64,000 nt of DNA, from contig CAYYQN010000008.1 of NCBI GenBank assembly GCA_964473865.1, forward strand, positions 1-64,000, read 5' to 3'. Below are positions 8,668-17,593 of the stretch, piece by piece (position 1 is the first letter of the stretch; each line of letters opens with the position of its first letter). The notes under the pieces are model-generated. The model ran no database searches, was not told where the DNA came from, and saw nothing but the letters and a program-made list of their open reading frames with translations. Both the position numbers and the translations under genes were made by a program. Origin of the DNA: CAIMUX01 sp964473865 (GTDB taxonomy: Bacteria; Eisenbacteria; RBG-16-71-46; CAIMUX01).

Positions 8668-9654
8668 TCAACTCGGAAGCGTGTCCAGGATCCGGCGATA
8701 GCTCTCGAGCCGGGACCGTGGAATTCGCTCGCCGGAGAGGGCTTCCACCGCGCAGCCGTCCTCCCCGCGGTGCCGGCAATCGCCGAAGCGGCAGGGGCCG
8801 GCGCGCTCGAACTCCGGAAAGCAGCGAGCCAGCGTCGCCCGCGTGAGCCCCCACGGATGGATGCTGCGGATGCCCGGTGCGTCGAGGACCGCCCCGCTTC
8901 CCGGCAAGTCGATCCAGTGCACTCGGGTCGTCGTATGGACACCTTTGGAGGTGGCATCACTGATCGCGGTCGTGCGGAGATCGAGCCCGTACATGGCGTT
9001 CAAGAGCGAGCTCTTGCCCGCTCCCGAGGGACCGAGAAGGAACGACATGCGCCCGCCGAGTGCCTGCCGCAGCTCAGAGAGGCCCGAGCCCGCCGGCACG
9101 CTCGTGCCGATCGCTTCGTACCCCAGGTCCTGATAGAAGCCGAGCAAGCGGTCCACAGCGGGAGCGCCGCCGGCTGCGGCGGCGCCCAGGTCGCACTTGT
9201 TCAGCACCAGGAGGGCCGGAACGCCGGCGGCGGCCGCGAGGACCAGAAGACGATCCACCCCCCGCGGGTTGAAGCGGGGCTTGTCGAGGCTGACGACCAC
9301 GCAGACGCGGTCCAGGTTGGCCGCCAGCACCTGCTTGCGCTGGCTGCGCGGGTCTCCGACGTCGATGCGGGCGAGTTCGTTGCGGCGAGGAAGGATCTCG
9401 TCCACCTGCAACAGCCGTCCGGGGGACCGGCGCAGGCGCACGCGGTCGCCGACGGCCAGGAGGTGCACGGCCTCCCGCGGACCCCGCTTCAGGCCTCCCC
9501 GCAGACGGACCTCAACCGCCTCTCCCGCGAGGTCCACGATCGCTCGCCCGGGCGTCACCTGCCGGACCGTGCCTTCCCCAGCCTGTGGCGGGTGGTGTTC
9601 CAGAAAGCCTCCTCTCGGTTCGGGAGGGTCGCGGACAGGACCGGCGGCGTTCAA
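8668..9654 (-). CDS. rsgA: small ribosomal subunit biogenesis GTPase RsgA
   Basis: Circularly permuted GTPase (328 aa) that helps the late assembly of the 30S subunit. An OB-fold lies at about 27-95. The motifs follow the permuted order: G4 NKCD (152-155), G1 GPSGAGKS (208-215), G3 DAPG (258-261). The C-terminal zinc site is C288, C293, H295, C301. The start is a TTG without a clear ribosome site, so the first about 25 residues are uncertain. It diverges from the rluA-type gene. Confidence 0.94.
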   Translation of the reverse strand: MNAAGPVRDPPEPRGGFLEHHPPQAGEGTVRQVTPGRAIVDLAGEAVEVRLRGGLKRGPREAVHLLAVGDRVRLRRSPGRLLQVDEILPRRNELARIDVGDPRSQRKQVLAANLDRVCVVVSLDKPRFNPRGVDRLLVLAAAAGVPALLVLNKCDLGAAAAGGAPAVDRLLGFYQDLGYEAIGTSVPAGSGLSELRQALGGRMSFLLGPSGAGKSSLLNAMYGLDLRTTAISDATSKGVHTTTRVHWIDLPGSGAVLDAPGIRSIHPWGLTRATLARCFPEFERAGPCRFGDCRHRGEDGCAVEALSGERIPRSRLESYRRILDTLPS

Positions 9655-9760
9655 AACGCCGGCTGGCCGACCGCCCCCCAGTCAACGCTCGGTGCGCGGC
9701 TGGCGGAGTCTGCTCGCAAGCTGCTGGACGGACCGGGGTCTCATCGAGTCAAATCAGCCC

Positions 9761-10789
9761 GTGGCGAAGCAACCCAGCGATCTTCCCGGCCTCCGGCCGC
9801 TGGCCAAGTGGGTCCGGCACGGCAAGATCCGGATCGAGGACCCGGACCTCGCGGTGCGGCTGGATCGGTACCTGGCGGGCCGGTTCACCTACCGGTCCCG
9901 GGTCGGTTGGGCACGCATGATCGAGTCGCAGCGGATCCTCGTCAATGGCCGCCCCTGCCGTCCATCGCGCATGGTGCGCACCGGCGACGCGATCGACTAC
10001 GTTCCCCGTCGCGAGCCGGAGCCTCCCGTCACCGTAACGATCCCGCGCCTCCACGACGATCCCTTCCTGCTGGCTGTGGACAAACCCCCGAACCTGCCGG
10101 TCCATCCGTCGGGACGCTACTTCCGAAACACGCTGTTGTGCATCCTGCTCGCCGAGCGGGGCGAGACGCTGGACGAACCGGGGATCCGGATCGTGCACCG
10201 TCTGGACCGCGAGACCAGCGGAGTGGTCGTGTTCGGCAAGACACGCCCGGCGACGGCGTTTCTGGCCCGGCAGTTCGAGCGTCATCAGGTGGAGAAGGAG
10301 TATCTCCTGATCACCCACGGGATCCCCGCCGCGAGCCGGTTCTCGGTCGACGCGGCGATCGGCGCCGCACCGCACTCCCGGGTGCGCAAGGCCGTGGGTG
10401 TGGCGCCCGCCGGAGAAGGGCGACCGGCCCGAACCGACTTCACCGTCCTTTCGCGCGGACCCGAGCACGCACTGCTCTCGGCCCGCCCCCGGACCGGCCG
10501 GCTGCACCAGATCCGCGTCCACGCGCGACATGCGGGCTTTCCCGTAGTGGGCGACAAACTCTACGGCCTGGATGAGCAGTTCTTCCTGAAACTCGCCGCG
10601 GGAGAGTCGTTCTCCGAAGAGGACCGGGCGCGGTTGATGCTCGGACGCCAGTGCCTGCATGCCTGGCGACTGCGCTTCGAGCATCCGGACACGCGGGAGC
10701 CATTCCAGCTCACGGCACCGCTGCCGGCGGACATGGCGACGCTCGCCCGGGGGCTCGCCATCCCGCTGCCGGCGTCCGTCTGTCCTTGA
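9761..10789 (+). CDS. RluA-family 23S rRNA pseudouridine synthase
   Basis: 342 aa. An S4 RNA-binding domain at about 33-75 (RLDRYLAGRF, RILVNGRPC) precedes the synthase domain, with catalytic D149 in IVHRLDRETSG. RTGRLHQIRVH and DKLYG complete the RluA signature. It isomerises uridines in 23S rRNA, probably the RluD/RluC type given the S4 domain; the exact target is not readable. GTG 9761 is the first plausible start, but its ribosome site is weak. It diverges from rsgA, another ribosome maturation gene. Confidence 0.9.
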   Translation: MAKQPSDLPGLRPLAKWVRHGKIRIEDPDLAVRLDRYLAGRFTYRSRVGWARMIESQRILVNGRPCRPSRMVRTGDAIDYVPRREPEPPVTVTIPRLHDDPFLLAVDKPPNLPVHPSGRYFRNTLLCILLAERGETLDEPGIRIVHRLDRETSGVVVFGKTRPATAFLARQFERHQVEKEYLLITHGIPAASRFSVDAAIGAAPHSRVRKAVGVAPAGEGRPARTDFTVLSRGPEHALLSARPRTGRLHQIRVHARHAGFPVVGDKLYGLDEQFFLKLAAGESFSEEDRARLMLGRQCLHAWRLRFEHPDTREPFQLTAPLPADMATLARGLAIPLPASVCP

Positions 10790-10802
10790 GCCGAAGGGAT
10801 CG

Positions 10803-11159
10803 CTACGGTTCCTCGAAGCGCACCTCGATATTCCACTCGAGCGCCAGCCAGTCCAGAATCGCGGTTTCGCTACGCCCGACGGCGTCCGAAGCGGCAAGGT
10901 CGAAGGCGTAGCCGAAGATCAGCTCCCGCGCGTCCGGCCGCTGCACCGTGCGCAGGAATGCTCGGAGAGCGGCCTCGTCCTGGAAGCGGCGCTCCGACTC
11001 GTCGAGGCAGGCTCGATAGGCCTCTTCGCCGAAGGCGGCCGCCACTTCTGCCACCTCGACCGCCTCATCCGCAGAGCTTCGGAGATCCGACGTGGCCACG
11101 CTCTCCATCAAGGCGACCAGGGCCAGCCTTTCCTCGCGGTTCAGCTCGTTCAGCTCCAT
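10803..11159 (-). CDS. small acidic all-helical protein, TerB-like
   Basis: 118 aa and acidic. The start REERLALVALMESVATSD and the later ARELIFGYAFDLAASD repeat resemble the two-fold helical pattern of TerB-like proteins, in which paired acidic residues bind metal. The match is by eye only. ATG 11159 is preceded by AAGGGGG at good distance. It lies 26 nt downstream of the aromatic hydroxylase on the same strand and may be the last gene of that operon. Confidence 0.6.
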   Translation of the reverse strand: MELNELNREERLALVALMESVATSDLRSSADEAVEVAEVAAAFGEEAYRACLDESERRFQDEAALRAFLRTVQRPDARELIFGYAFDLAASDAVGRSETAILDWLALEWNIEVRFEEP

Positions 11160-11185
11160 CGATGCCCCCTTTGGCGTGACGCCGC

Positions 11186-13009
11186 CTAGTCGAGAAGCCG
11201 GAGCCCCCGAGTGATGCTCTCGGCCGAATCGCTCCCCGCAGCCACCCGCTCCGCCAGGCGGGATCGTACGCCCTCAGCCCAGGGTGATCCGAGCGATTCC
11301 GCGCGGTCAAGCTCCAACAACTCCCAGCGCAGGAGCCAGTCGTCCCGGAACTCCCGGTCCAGGTCCCGAGCCACTGCCGCCAGATCCGCCGCGCACTCCC
11401 GGGCCTGCCCCGCCTCTCGGATCTCGCGGACCCGGGCGTAGAGCAGATTCAGCTCCCGGTCCGCCGCGTTGAGATTCGACTGGTGCCGCCCCGGCTCGTA
11501 GGATTCCCCGCCGACCTCGACGATCCAGGCATCCCGATCCGCTGCGCCGCCGAAGATGCCGGTGATCCGGCTTCCGCAGGCCAGATCGAACGTCCCCCCC
11601 TCCGACACCGGAGACTCGTCCTTCCGCCGGCGCACCGTGCAGTCGGCGAACGTCAGGAGCAGGTTGTGGCCGGAGCGGACCTCGCGGCCCGTCAGAATGC
11701 CTTCGAGAGTCGCGCCCGAGGCAAACTCGAGGCACCCGCGGGAGCCGCCGTGAAACCCCCGGGCCTCGAGGTCGGCCGGAGTGAGCCGCGAGGCATCGAT
11801 CGACAGGCCGCGCAACGTCCCCAGCGGCGCGACGAGTCCTCGCGCGTGGCGCGTCGCGCCCTGCCCTGGCAGGGCCCGATCCCCGGCCGCCAGCATGACC
11901 GGCCCGGCCAGGCGCAGAAAGTCCGCGTCGGATCTGCCGTCGGATCGGTCCGCCGGAGCAAAGTCGGAGACGACACCGCTCATCTGCAGGCCCGAGTCGA
12001 GTTCCACGGTACAGACGGTCCCTCCGCGACGCGCGGTGGCAAGCGCTTCGAGGCCGCCGCGGCGGAATGCCATGCGCTCCGCCAGCTCGGCCAGGACAAC
12101 GTTCAAGGTCTCGAAGTCCGGCGTCACAAAGAGCTGCGGCTGCGGCTCCGTGATATTGAACGGCTGGTGAATGCAGTCGACCGTGAGCGGAATCTTGCGC
12201 ACGCGGTCCGAGAGACAGTGATAGCTCTCGCCGATGGAGGAGAGCAGCCCCGCGCCGTAGATCCGGGAGCTGTCGAGGGTTCCGACCAGCCCGTATTCGG
12301 TCGTCCACCACCCGAGGCGGGTCACCCAATCGACCTCGCTGTCGGCAACGACCTCGCCCAGGCGCGCCTCCAGCTCGCGCTCGGCCTCGGCGATCTGCGC
12401 GGAGGCGGCGTCGGAGCATTCCTTGAGGTCGGAGAGCCGGCGAACCGCAGCGTAGACGGCCATGTTCTCGCGAGAGAAGATCGCGCGCCGCGCGACCTCG
12501 CCGTAGCTCCGCAGGTAGGCGGCGTAGGCGGGATCCGCGATCAGGGGAGCGTGTCCGGCCGCCTCGTGGACGATGTCCGGCGCCGGGGTGTAGTCGAGAT
12601 GCTCCACCCGCCGCATGCTGCAGGCGATCGGCAGCAGTCCCCGGGACTGGAATTCGAGGAAGGCCGCGGGAGGAATGAACCCGATCACCGGAATGGCACG
12701 CCAACCGAAGCGCCGGAGCTTTGCGTCCATCTCCTCGAGCCGGGGAATCCGCTCGCGGGAGATCCCGGTCTCGCGCAGCCCCTCCAGGTACTTGGGGTGG
12801 GCGTGCGCCGCGAAAAACGCGCCGCCCACCCGCATGATGAAACGCCACGCGGCATGGTCCATCGGCGTGTAGAGCGAGTAGTCCTGCCGGGACACGTAGA
12901 TCCCGAGGTGCGGCGGGATCTCGTCCGGCGGCGCCCGGAATCCGGACCCTGGACCGGAGGCGGTCCCGGCTGCGTCCCGACCCGGATTCGGTTTCCTACC
13001 GGTGCTCAT
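11186..13009 (-). CDS. phhA: aromatic amino acid hydroxylase (phenylalanine 4-monooxygenase type) with long C-terminal extension
   Basis: 607 aa. Residues about 35-330 form a biopterin-dependent hydroxylase domain with iron ligands H148 and H153 in IVHEAAGHAPL and E238 in WWTTEYGLVG. It would convert phenylalanine to tyrosine (tryptophan is also possible) with a pterin and O2. Stand-alone bacterial enzymes are usually 260-300 aa. Here about 280 further residues follow, beta-rich at 330-480 and helical at 490-600, without a motif I recognise; related long forms are known in Bacteroidetes. There is no N-terminal ACT domain. ATG 13009 overlaps the stop of the Lon-like gene by ATGA, so the two are translationally coupled. 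Confidence 0.88.
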   Translation of the reverse strand: MSTGRKPNPGRDAAGTASGPGSGFRAPPDEIPPHLGIYVSRQDYSLYTPMDHAAWRFIMRVGGAFFAAHAHPKYLEGLRETGISRERIPRLEEMDAKLRRFGWRAIPVIGFIPPAAFLEFQSRGLLPIACSMRRVEHLDYTPAPDIVHEAAGHAPLIADPAYAAYLRSYGEVARRAIFSRENMAVYAAVRRLSDLKECSDAASAQIAEAERELEARLGEVVADSEVDWVTRLGWWTTEYGLVGTLDSSRIYGAGLLSSIGESYHCLSDRVRKIPLTVDCIHQPFNITEPQPQLFVTPDFETLNVVLAELAERMAFRRGGLEALATARRGGTVCTVELDSGLQMSGVVSDFAPADRSDGRSDADFLRLAGPVMLAAGDRALPGQGATRHARGLVAPLGTLRGLSIDASRLTPADLEARGFHGGSRGCLEFASGATLEGILTGREVRSGHNLLLTFADCTVRRRKDESPVSEGGTFDLACGSRITGIFGGAADRDAWIVEVGGESYEPGRHQSNLNAADRELNLLYARVREIREAGQARECAADLAAVARDLDREFRDDWLLRWELLELDRAESLGSPWAEGVRSRLAERVAAGSDSAESITRGLRLLD

Positions 13010-15486
13010 ACCGGCTGGTCTTCCGACCCCTCCTCGTCTCGCCGCGGCCGGGCGAAGTCCCGCATGGTGGTGGCGTAACGGCGCAGCGTCGCCTCGACCC
13101 GGGCAAACAGCGTTTCCTCGGGAAAGCGGCCGTCGACGCCCGGTGTCCCGGGATCCAGACCCGCGAACAGCGCCGCCCCTTCCTCCACCCGGGTCACCGC
13201 GTGGATGTGGAATCGACCCGCCCGGACCGCGTCGACCACGTCCGACCGGAGCATGAGGTCGCCGAGATTGGCCGCCGGGATGACGACTCCCTGGCGGCCG
13301 GTCAGCCCGCGAATCGAGCAGACGTCGAAGAACCCCTCGATCTTCTCATTGACGCCGCCGATCGGCTGGACCTCGCCATACTGGTTGACGCTGCCGGTGA
13401 CCGCCAGATCCTGCCGCAGGGGGACGCCGCTGAGCGACGAGAACAGCGCCAGGAGCTCGGCCAGGGAGGCGCTGTCGCCTTCTATGCCGCCGTATGACTG
13501 CTCGAAGCAGATCGAGGCGCTGAAGGCGAGCGGATAGTCCTGGCCGAAGTGGGCGCGGAAATACCCCTCGATGATGAGCATCGCCTTGTTGAAGGTGGGA
13601 CCACTCATCTCCGCCTCGCGCTCGATGTTGATCACGCCCGAGCGGCCCAGAGACGTCCGGGCGGTGATTCGCGTCGGTTTGCCGAACTCGAAATCGCCCA
13701 GATCGTAGAATGAGAGGCCGTTGATCTGCCCGACCTTCGCGCCGTCGGTCTCGACGAACAGCACACCCTCGGCGAACAGCTCCTGCAACTTCTCCTCGGG
13801 AAGGCGGACCCGGTTGTCCTTCTCGCGAATGGCCCGTTCAATCACTTCGCGGTTGATGATCGGGGCGTCCATCCGGCCGGCCCAGTAGTTGGCCTCGCGG
13901 ATGATGTTGGCAATCTCTCCGAAGCGGGTGGAGAGTTTCTCGGTTCGGCCCGCGATCCTCACGCCGTGCTCGACCAGGGCGGCCACCCCCGTCTTGTCCA
14001 TGCAGAGAAGATCCTGGGCCGTGCAGAAGCTGGAAGCGAAGGCCGCGTACCGGTGGATGTTCTCAGCGGTGCGCGGCATCACGGAATCGAACTCCGCCTT
14101 CACCTTGAAGATCTTCGGGAAGTCCGGGTCCATCCCGGCGAGAATGTGATAGCTTGCCGGGTCTCCGATCACCGCCACCCGCACGTCGATCTTGATCGGC
14201 TCGGGCTTCGTGGCGCTCGTGGAGAAGAGATACATGGCGTCGAAGACCTGGATGTCGATCTGCTGGTTCTTGAGGGTGCGCTTGAGGGCCGGCCAGACGC
14301 CGGGTTCCACGATGGCATCCAGCAGATTGATGACCAGGAAGCCGCCGTTGGCGCGGAGCACGCTTCCCGCCTTGATGTGGAGGAAGTCGCTGCGCCAATG
14401 CCCGGAACGGTCGACGACCTTCTCAATCGTGCCAAAGAGGTTGCGGTAGTTGGGCGAGGTCTCCACCACGATCGGCGGCCGCTCCACGCCGGTATTGTCC
14501 ACCAGGACGTTGACCAGGAAGCGACGATACCGTTCGTCTTCCCCCGGCGGCAGCCGGACCTGGTCCTCTCCCTCCTCGCCCTCCTTGTCAAGGAACTGCC
14601 CCATGTTGGAGAGAACCTCGTCGCGGACCTGGTCGAGATACTCCGCGACCTTCTGCTCCGGATATTCCTCCCGGATGTCATCCAGAGCCTCGGAGATGAT
14701 CGGCCGGCCGAACTCCTTTTCGAGCTGCGCCAGCTCCTCGCGCAGCTTTCGTTTCACGTCGCGCGCCTTCTTGAAGGTATCTTCCATGAGCTGCCGGAGC
14801 TCTCCGTGCTTGGCCCGCAGCCGGCGGTGCTCCTCCGGGGAGAATTTCTCCTGATGGGTCAGCGCCTCCAGCCGATCCAGCGGCACCGGCTCTCCGTTGA
14901 TCAATGGCGCGATCTCGGGTTTGGAGAAGGGGCCCATCTGGATCTGGACCAGGGCGAAATTCTCGTCGCGGATCCGGTCCTCGAAGAGGCGGATCGCTTC
15001 CTTCTCCGTTTCCTTGAACCGTTCCACCACCTGTTTGGTGCGCTCCTTGTACTGATCGCTCTCCAGGACCTGCGCAATGTTCCGCCGCATCGCGACAACG
15101 AACTCCTCCATCTCGCGGCGGAACGATTGCCCCCGGCCGGCGGGCAGGGTGATCGCCGTAGGGCTGTCGGGAAGCCGGAAGTTGTGGACGTAGATGATAT
15201 CGGAAGGCGCGCGGCGCCCGGTGTCGAGGGTCTCGAGCAGGTGCTTCACGGTGGTGGTCCGCCCGGTACCGGCCGCCCCCGAGACGTAGACATTGTGCCC
15301 CTTGCTGCGCACGGAGAAGGCGAGTCGAAGCGCCTCGATGGCGCGGTCCTGACCGATGATCCCCTTGGTCTGCGGAATCTCGTCGGCGCGTTCAAAGCCC
15401 AGGCTGTCGGGATCGCAGTGCCACCGTAGCCGCTCGGCCGGGACGGCCGGGACCGTGGGGGCGACGTGCCCTCTGGGATCGGTCAT
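13006..15486 (-). CDS. Lon-related ATP-dependent protease (AAA_32 + Lon S16 domain)
   Basis: 826 aa. The N-terminal AAA domain has the P-loop GAAGTGRTT (70-78), with Arg where Walker A normally has Lys. A coiled middle region (about 130-300) is inserted as in this family. The C-terminal Lon protease domain has the Ser-Lys dyad S672 (EGDSAS) and K715 (NEKIEG). The spacing of 43 equals that of E. coli Lon (S679/K722). It degrades damaged or regulatory proteins in the cytosol. ATG 15486 is chosen for AAAGGAGA 8 nt upstream; the longer frame lacks this. Its last bases overlap the start of the hydroxylase gene. Confidence 0.93.
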   Translation of the reverse strand: MTDPRGHVAPTVPAVPAERLRWHCDPDSLGFERADEIPQTKGIIGQDRAIEALRLAFSVRSKGHNVYVSGAAGTGRTTTVKHLLETLDTGRRAPSDIIYVHNFRLPDSPTAITLPAGRGQSFRREMEEFVVAMRRNIAQVLESDQYKERTKQVVERFKETEKEAIRLFEDRIRDENFALVQIQMGPFSKPEIAPLINGEPVPLDRLEALTHQEKFSPEEHRRLRAKHGELRQLMEDTFKKARDVKRKLREELAQLEKEFGRPIISEALDDIREEYPEQKVAEYLDQVRDEVLSNMGQFLDKEGEEGEDQVRLPPGEDERYRRFLVNVLVDNTGVERPPIVVETSPNYRNLFGTIEKVVDRSGHWRSDFLHIKAGSVLRANGGFLVINLLDAIVEPGVWPALKRTLKNQQIDIQVFDAMYLFSTSATKPEPIKIDVRVAVIGDPASYHILAGMDPDFPKIFKVKAEFDSVMPRTAENIHRYAAFASSFCTAQDLLCMDKTGVAALVEHGVRIAGRTEKLSTRFGEIANIIREANYWAGRMDAPIINREVIERAIREKDNRVRLPEEKLQELFAEGVLFVETDGAKVGQINGLSFYDLGDFEFGKPTRITARTSLGRSGVINIEREAEMSGPTFNKAMLIIEGYFRAHFGQDYPLAFSASICFEQSYGGIEGDSASLAELLALFSSLSGVPLRQDLAVTGSVNQYGEVQPIGGVNEKIEGFFDVCSIRGLTGRQGVVIPAANLGDLMLRSDVVDAVRAGRFHIHAVTRVEEGAALFAGLDPGTPGVDGRFPEETLFARVEATLRRYATTMRDFARPRRDEEGSEDQPV

Positions 15487-15542
15487 CGTCGAGTCTCCTT
15501 TCCCCGCCCGCAACCACGCGGATGATCCACCCGGGCGGGCAT

Positions 15543-16403
15543 TCAGTTCTCCAGCGGGTACTCCCGCAAGACCGCATTGAGCGATGTCTTCTCATCTGTC
15601 GAGGCCTGACGCTCGCCGATCATGAGGGCGCAAGGAACGCCGTACTCGCCGGCGGGGAACTTCTTCGGCATCTGGCCCGGGATGACCACAGCCCGTGGCG
15701 GGATCACGCCGCGCTGAATGCGCGGCTCCGTCCCGCGGGCATCCACAATGGGGGTGGACGCGGTGAGGACGAGCCCGGCCCCGAGCACGGCGCCCGCGCC
15801 GATCCGCACCCCTTCCACCGCGATCACGCGAGAGCCAAGGAAGGCCCCGTCCTCGATGACCACCGGCATCGCCTGCGGCGGCTCAAGCACGCCGCCGATG
15901 CCGACTCCCCCGGAGATGTGGACGTTGCGGCCGACCTGCGCGCAGCTCCCCACCGTCGCCCAGGTGTCGATCATCGTCCCTGCGCCGACGCGGGCCCCGA
16001 TGTTGACGTAGCAGGGCATGGCGACGACACCGCGCTCCAGATAGGCGCCGTACCGGATGGTTGCCGGCGGCACCACCCGAATCCCCGCCCCCTCCGGATC
16101 CGCCTTGAGCGGGATCTTGTCGCGATAATGGAATGGTCCGTTCGTGACCGACTCGGCTGGACGCAACGCGAAGTAGAGGAGGATCGCCTGCTTGACCCAG
16201 GCATGCACGATCCAGGAGGAGGGCGTTGCGCCGGCGGGGTCAGCGGACCCCCCCGGCTCGGCCACGCGCAACTCCCCGGCGTCGAGTGCGGCGATCGCCC
16301 CCTCCACCGCCTGCCGCACTTCGAGACGCTCCAGACGCGATCGATCGACCCAGGCCGACTCGATCTCTGTGCGGACCGCGCTCCAGCGGTCGGTGTGCAT
16401 CAT
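15543..16403 (-). CDS. dapD: 2,3,4,5-tetrahydropyridine-2,6-dicarboxylate N-succinyltransferase
   Basis: 286 aa. Trimeric left-handed beta-helix acyltransferase that succinylates tetrahydrodipicolinate in the lysine/DAP pathway. Hexapeptide repeats (about 110-230) include RYGAYLERGVVAMPCYVNIGARVGAGTMIDTW, and the N-terminus is the helical DapD domain. Two adjacent ATG codons (16403, 16400) follow GGGGAGGG; the second has the better spacing. It lies 23 nt after dapC on the same strand, so dapC-dapD form an operon. dapE is present at 22235-23473, which completes the succinylase branch. Confidence 0.94.
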   Translation of the reverse strand: MMHTDRWSAVRTEIESAWVDRSRLERLEVRQAVEGAIAALDAGELRVAEPGGSADPAGATPSSWIVHAWVKQAILLYFALRPAESVTNGPFHYRDKIPLKADPEGAGIRVVPPATIRYGAYLERGVVAMPCYVNIGARVGAGTMIDTWATVGSCAQVGRNVHISGGVGIGGVLEPPQAMPVVIEDGAFLGSRVIAVEGVRIGAGAVLGAGLVLTASTPIVDARGTEPRIQRGVIPPRAVVIPGQMPKKFPAGEYGVPCALMIGERQASTDEKTSLNAVLREYPLEN

Positions 16404-16426
16404 CCCTCCCCGCCGTGCAACCGCGG

Positions 16427-17593
16427 TCAGAGGATCCGCTCGAGGATTCCGGCGGCCTCTTCGCACTCCGCCCGGGTCGGGACCAGGGCCAGGCGGATCC
16501 AACCCTCTCCCCCGGCACCGAAGTAGTTGGCCGGAACCACGCCCACGCCGTGCTCGAGGAGCCGGGTCGCGAACGCCTCGGACGTCTCTGTGCCGGGAAC
16601 ACGGAAATAGAGGTAGAACGTCGCCTGGCTGCCCCCCAACTCGATCCCCTTTCGCTGCAGGACCGGAAGCAGGACGTCGCGCTTCTCCCGGTAGATCCGG
16701 CGCTGGTCCGCGACGTGTTCCTCGTCTCCCCACGCCTCAATCGCCGCTTCCATGACGAAGGTCGGCGTCGCGACTCCCTGACTCGGGCGCACCTTGCGCA
16801 GGAGGTGGATCATCTCGGGATCGCCGGCGATGAAGCCGCTGCGATACCCGGTCATGGCGGAGCGCTTCGAGAGGGTGTTGAACACCAGGAGGTTCTCGAG
16901 TCCGCAGGGAAGGGCCCCGGGCGGCGGGGCGTCAAACCAGATCTCCGAATAGGCCTCGTCGGAAGCGAGCCAGAATCCGTGGGCGCGCGCCAGGTCCAGG
17001 ACCCGGTGATAGAACGACTCGTCCGCCACGGCGCCGGTCGGGTTGCTCGGATAGTTCACCCACATCAGCGCCGTGCGCCGCAGCGTTTCCTCCGGCAGCG
17101 CCTCGAGGTCGGGCAGGAATCCCAGGCGTGGCTCCAGCCGCACCAGCACCGGCTCTCCGCCGGCGAAGCGGGTGGCGGTCTCGTAGACCGGGTAGGCTGG
17201 GTCCGGGATGAGCACGACGCGGCGCTCCCCGTGCGGATCGATGATCGCCTGGTGAACGAGGTAGAGCGCCTCCTTCGATCCGTTCGAGGGCAGGACGTGC
17301 CGCTCGGGGTCAAGCTCGACGCCGAAGCGCTTCGCGCACCATTGGGCGATCGATTTGCGCAGCGCCGGGGTACCGGCCGCGGGGGGATAGCTGCTGCGCG
17401 CGGGCACCGAGTCGAGCAGGCGCCGGCGGATCCGCGGCGGCGTCTCCTCGTGAGGATCACCGATGGTGAAATCGATGATCCGAATCCCTTTGGAGCGGGC
17501 AGCGGCCTTCGCTTCGTCGAGTCGGACGAACGGATAGGTGGCGAGCGAGGCGAACGCCGGGTGGCGCGGCCTGGCTCCGGATGCAGTCGTCAT
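16427..17593 (-). CDS. dapC: N-succinyldiaminopimelate aminotransferase (DapC type)
   Basis: 388 aa. Fold-type I PLP aminotransferase. Visible features are SSYPPAAGTPALRKSIA, the NYPSNPTG motif, DEAYSEIWFD, and the PLP lysine in NTLSKRSAMTGYRSGF. Pairing with dapD supports the role of transaminating N-succinyl-2-amino-6-ketopimelate. ATG 17593 has GGAGG 5 nt upstream. Its first 137 nt are overlapped in another frame by the open reading frame of the upstream Rrf2 regulator. Confidence 0.9.
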   Translation of the reverse strand: MTTASGARPRHPAFASLATYPFVRLDEAKAAARSKGIRIIDFTIGDPHEETPPRIRRRLLDSVPARSSYPPAAGTPALRKSIAQWCAKRFGVELDPERHVLPSNGSKEALYLVHQAIIDPHGERRVVLIPDPAYPVYETATRFAGGEPVLVRLEPRLGFLPDLEALPEETLRRTALMWVNYPSNPTGAVADESFYHRVLDLARAHGFWLASDEAYSEIWFDAPPPGALPCGLENLLVFNTLSKRSAMTGYRSGFIAGDPEMIHLLRKVRPSQGVATPTFVMEAAIEAWGDEEHVADQRRIYREKRDVLLPVLQRKGIELGGSQATFYLYFRVPGTETSEAFATRLLEHGVGVVPANYFGAGGEGWIRLALVPTRAECEEAAGILERIL

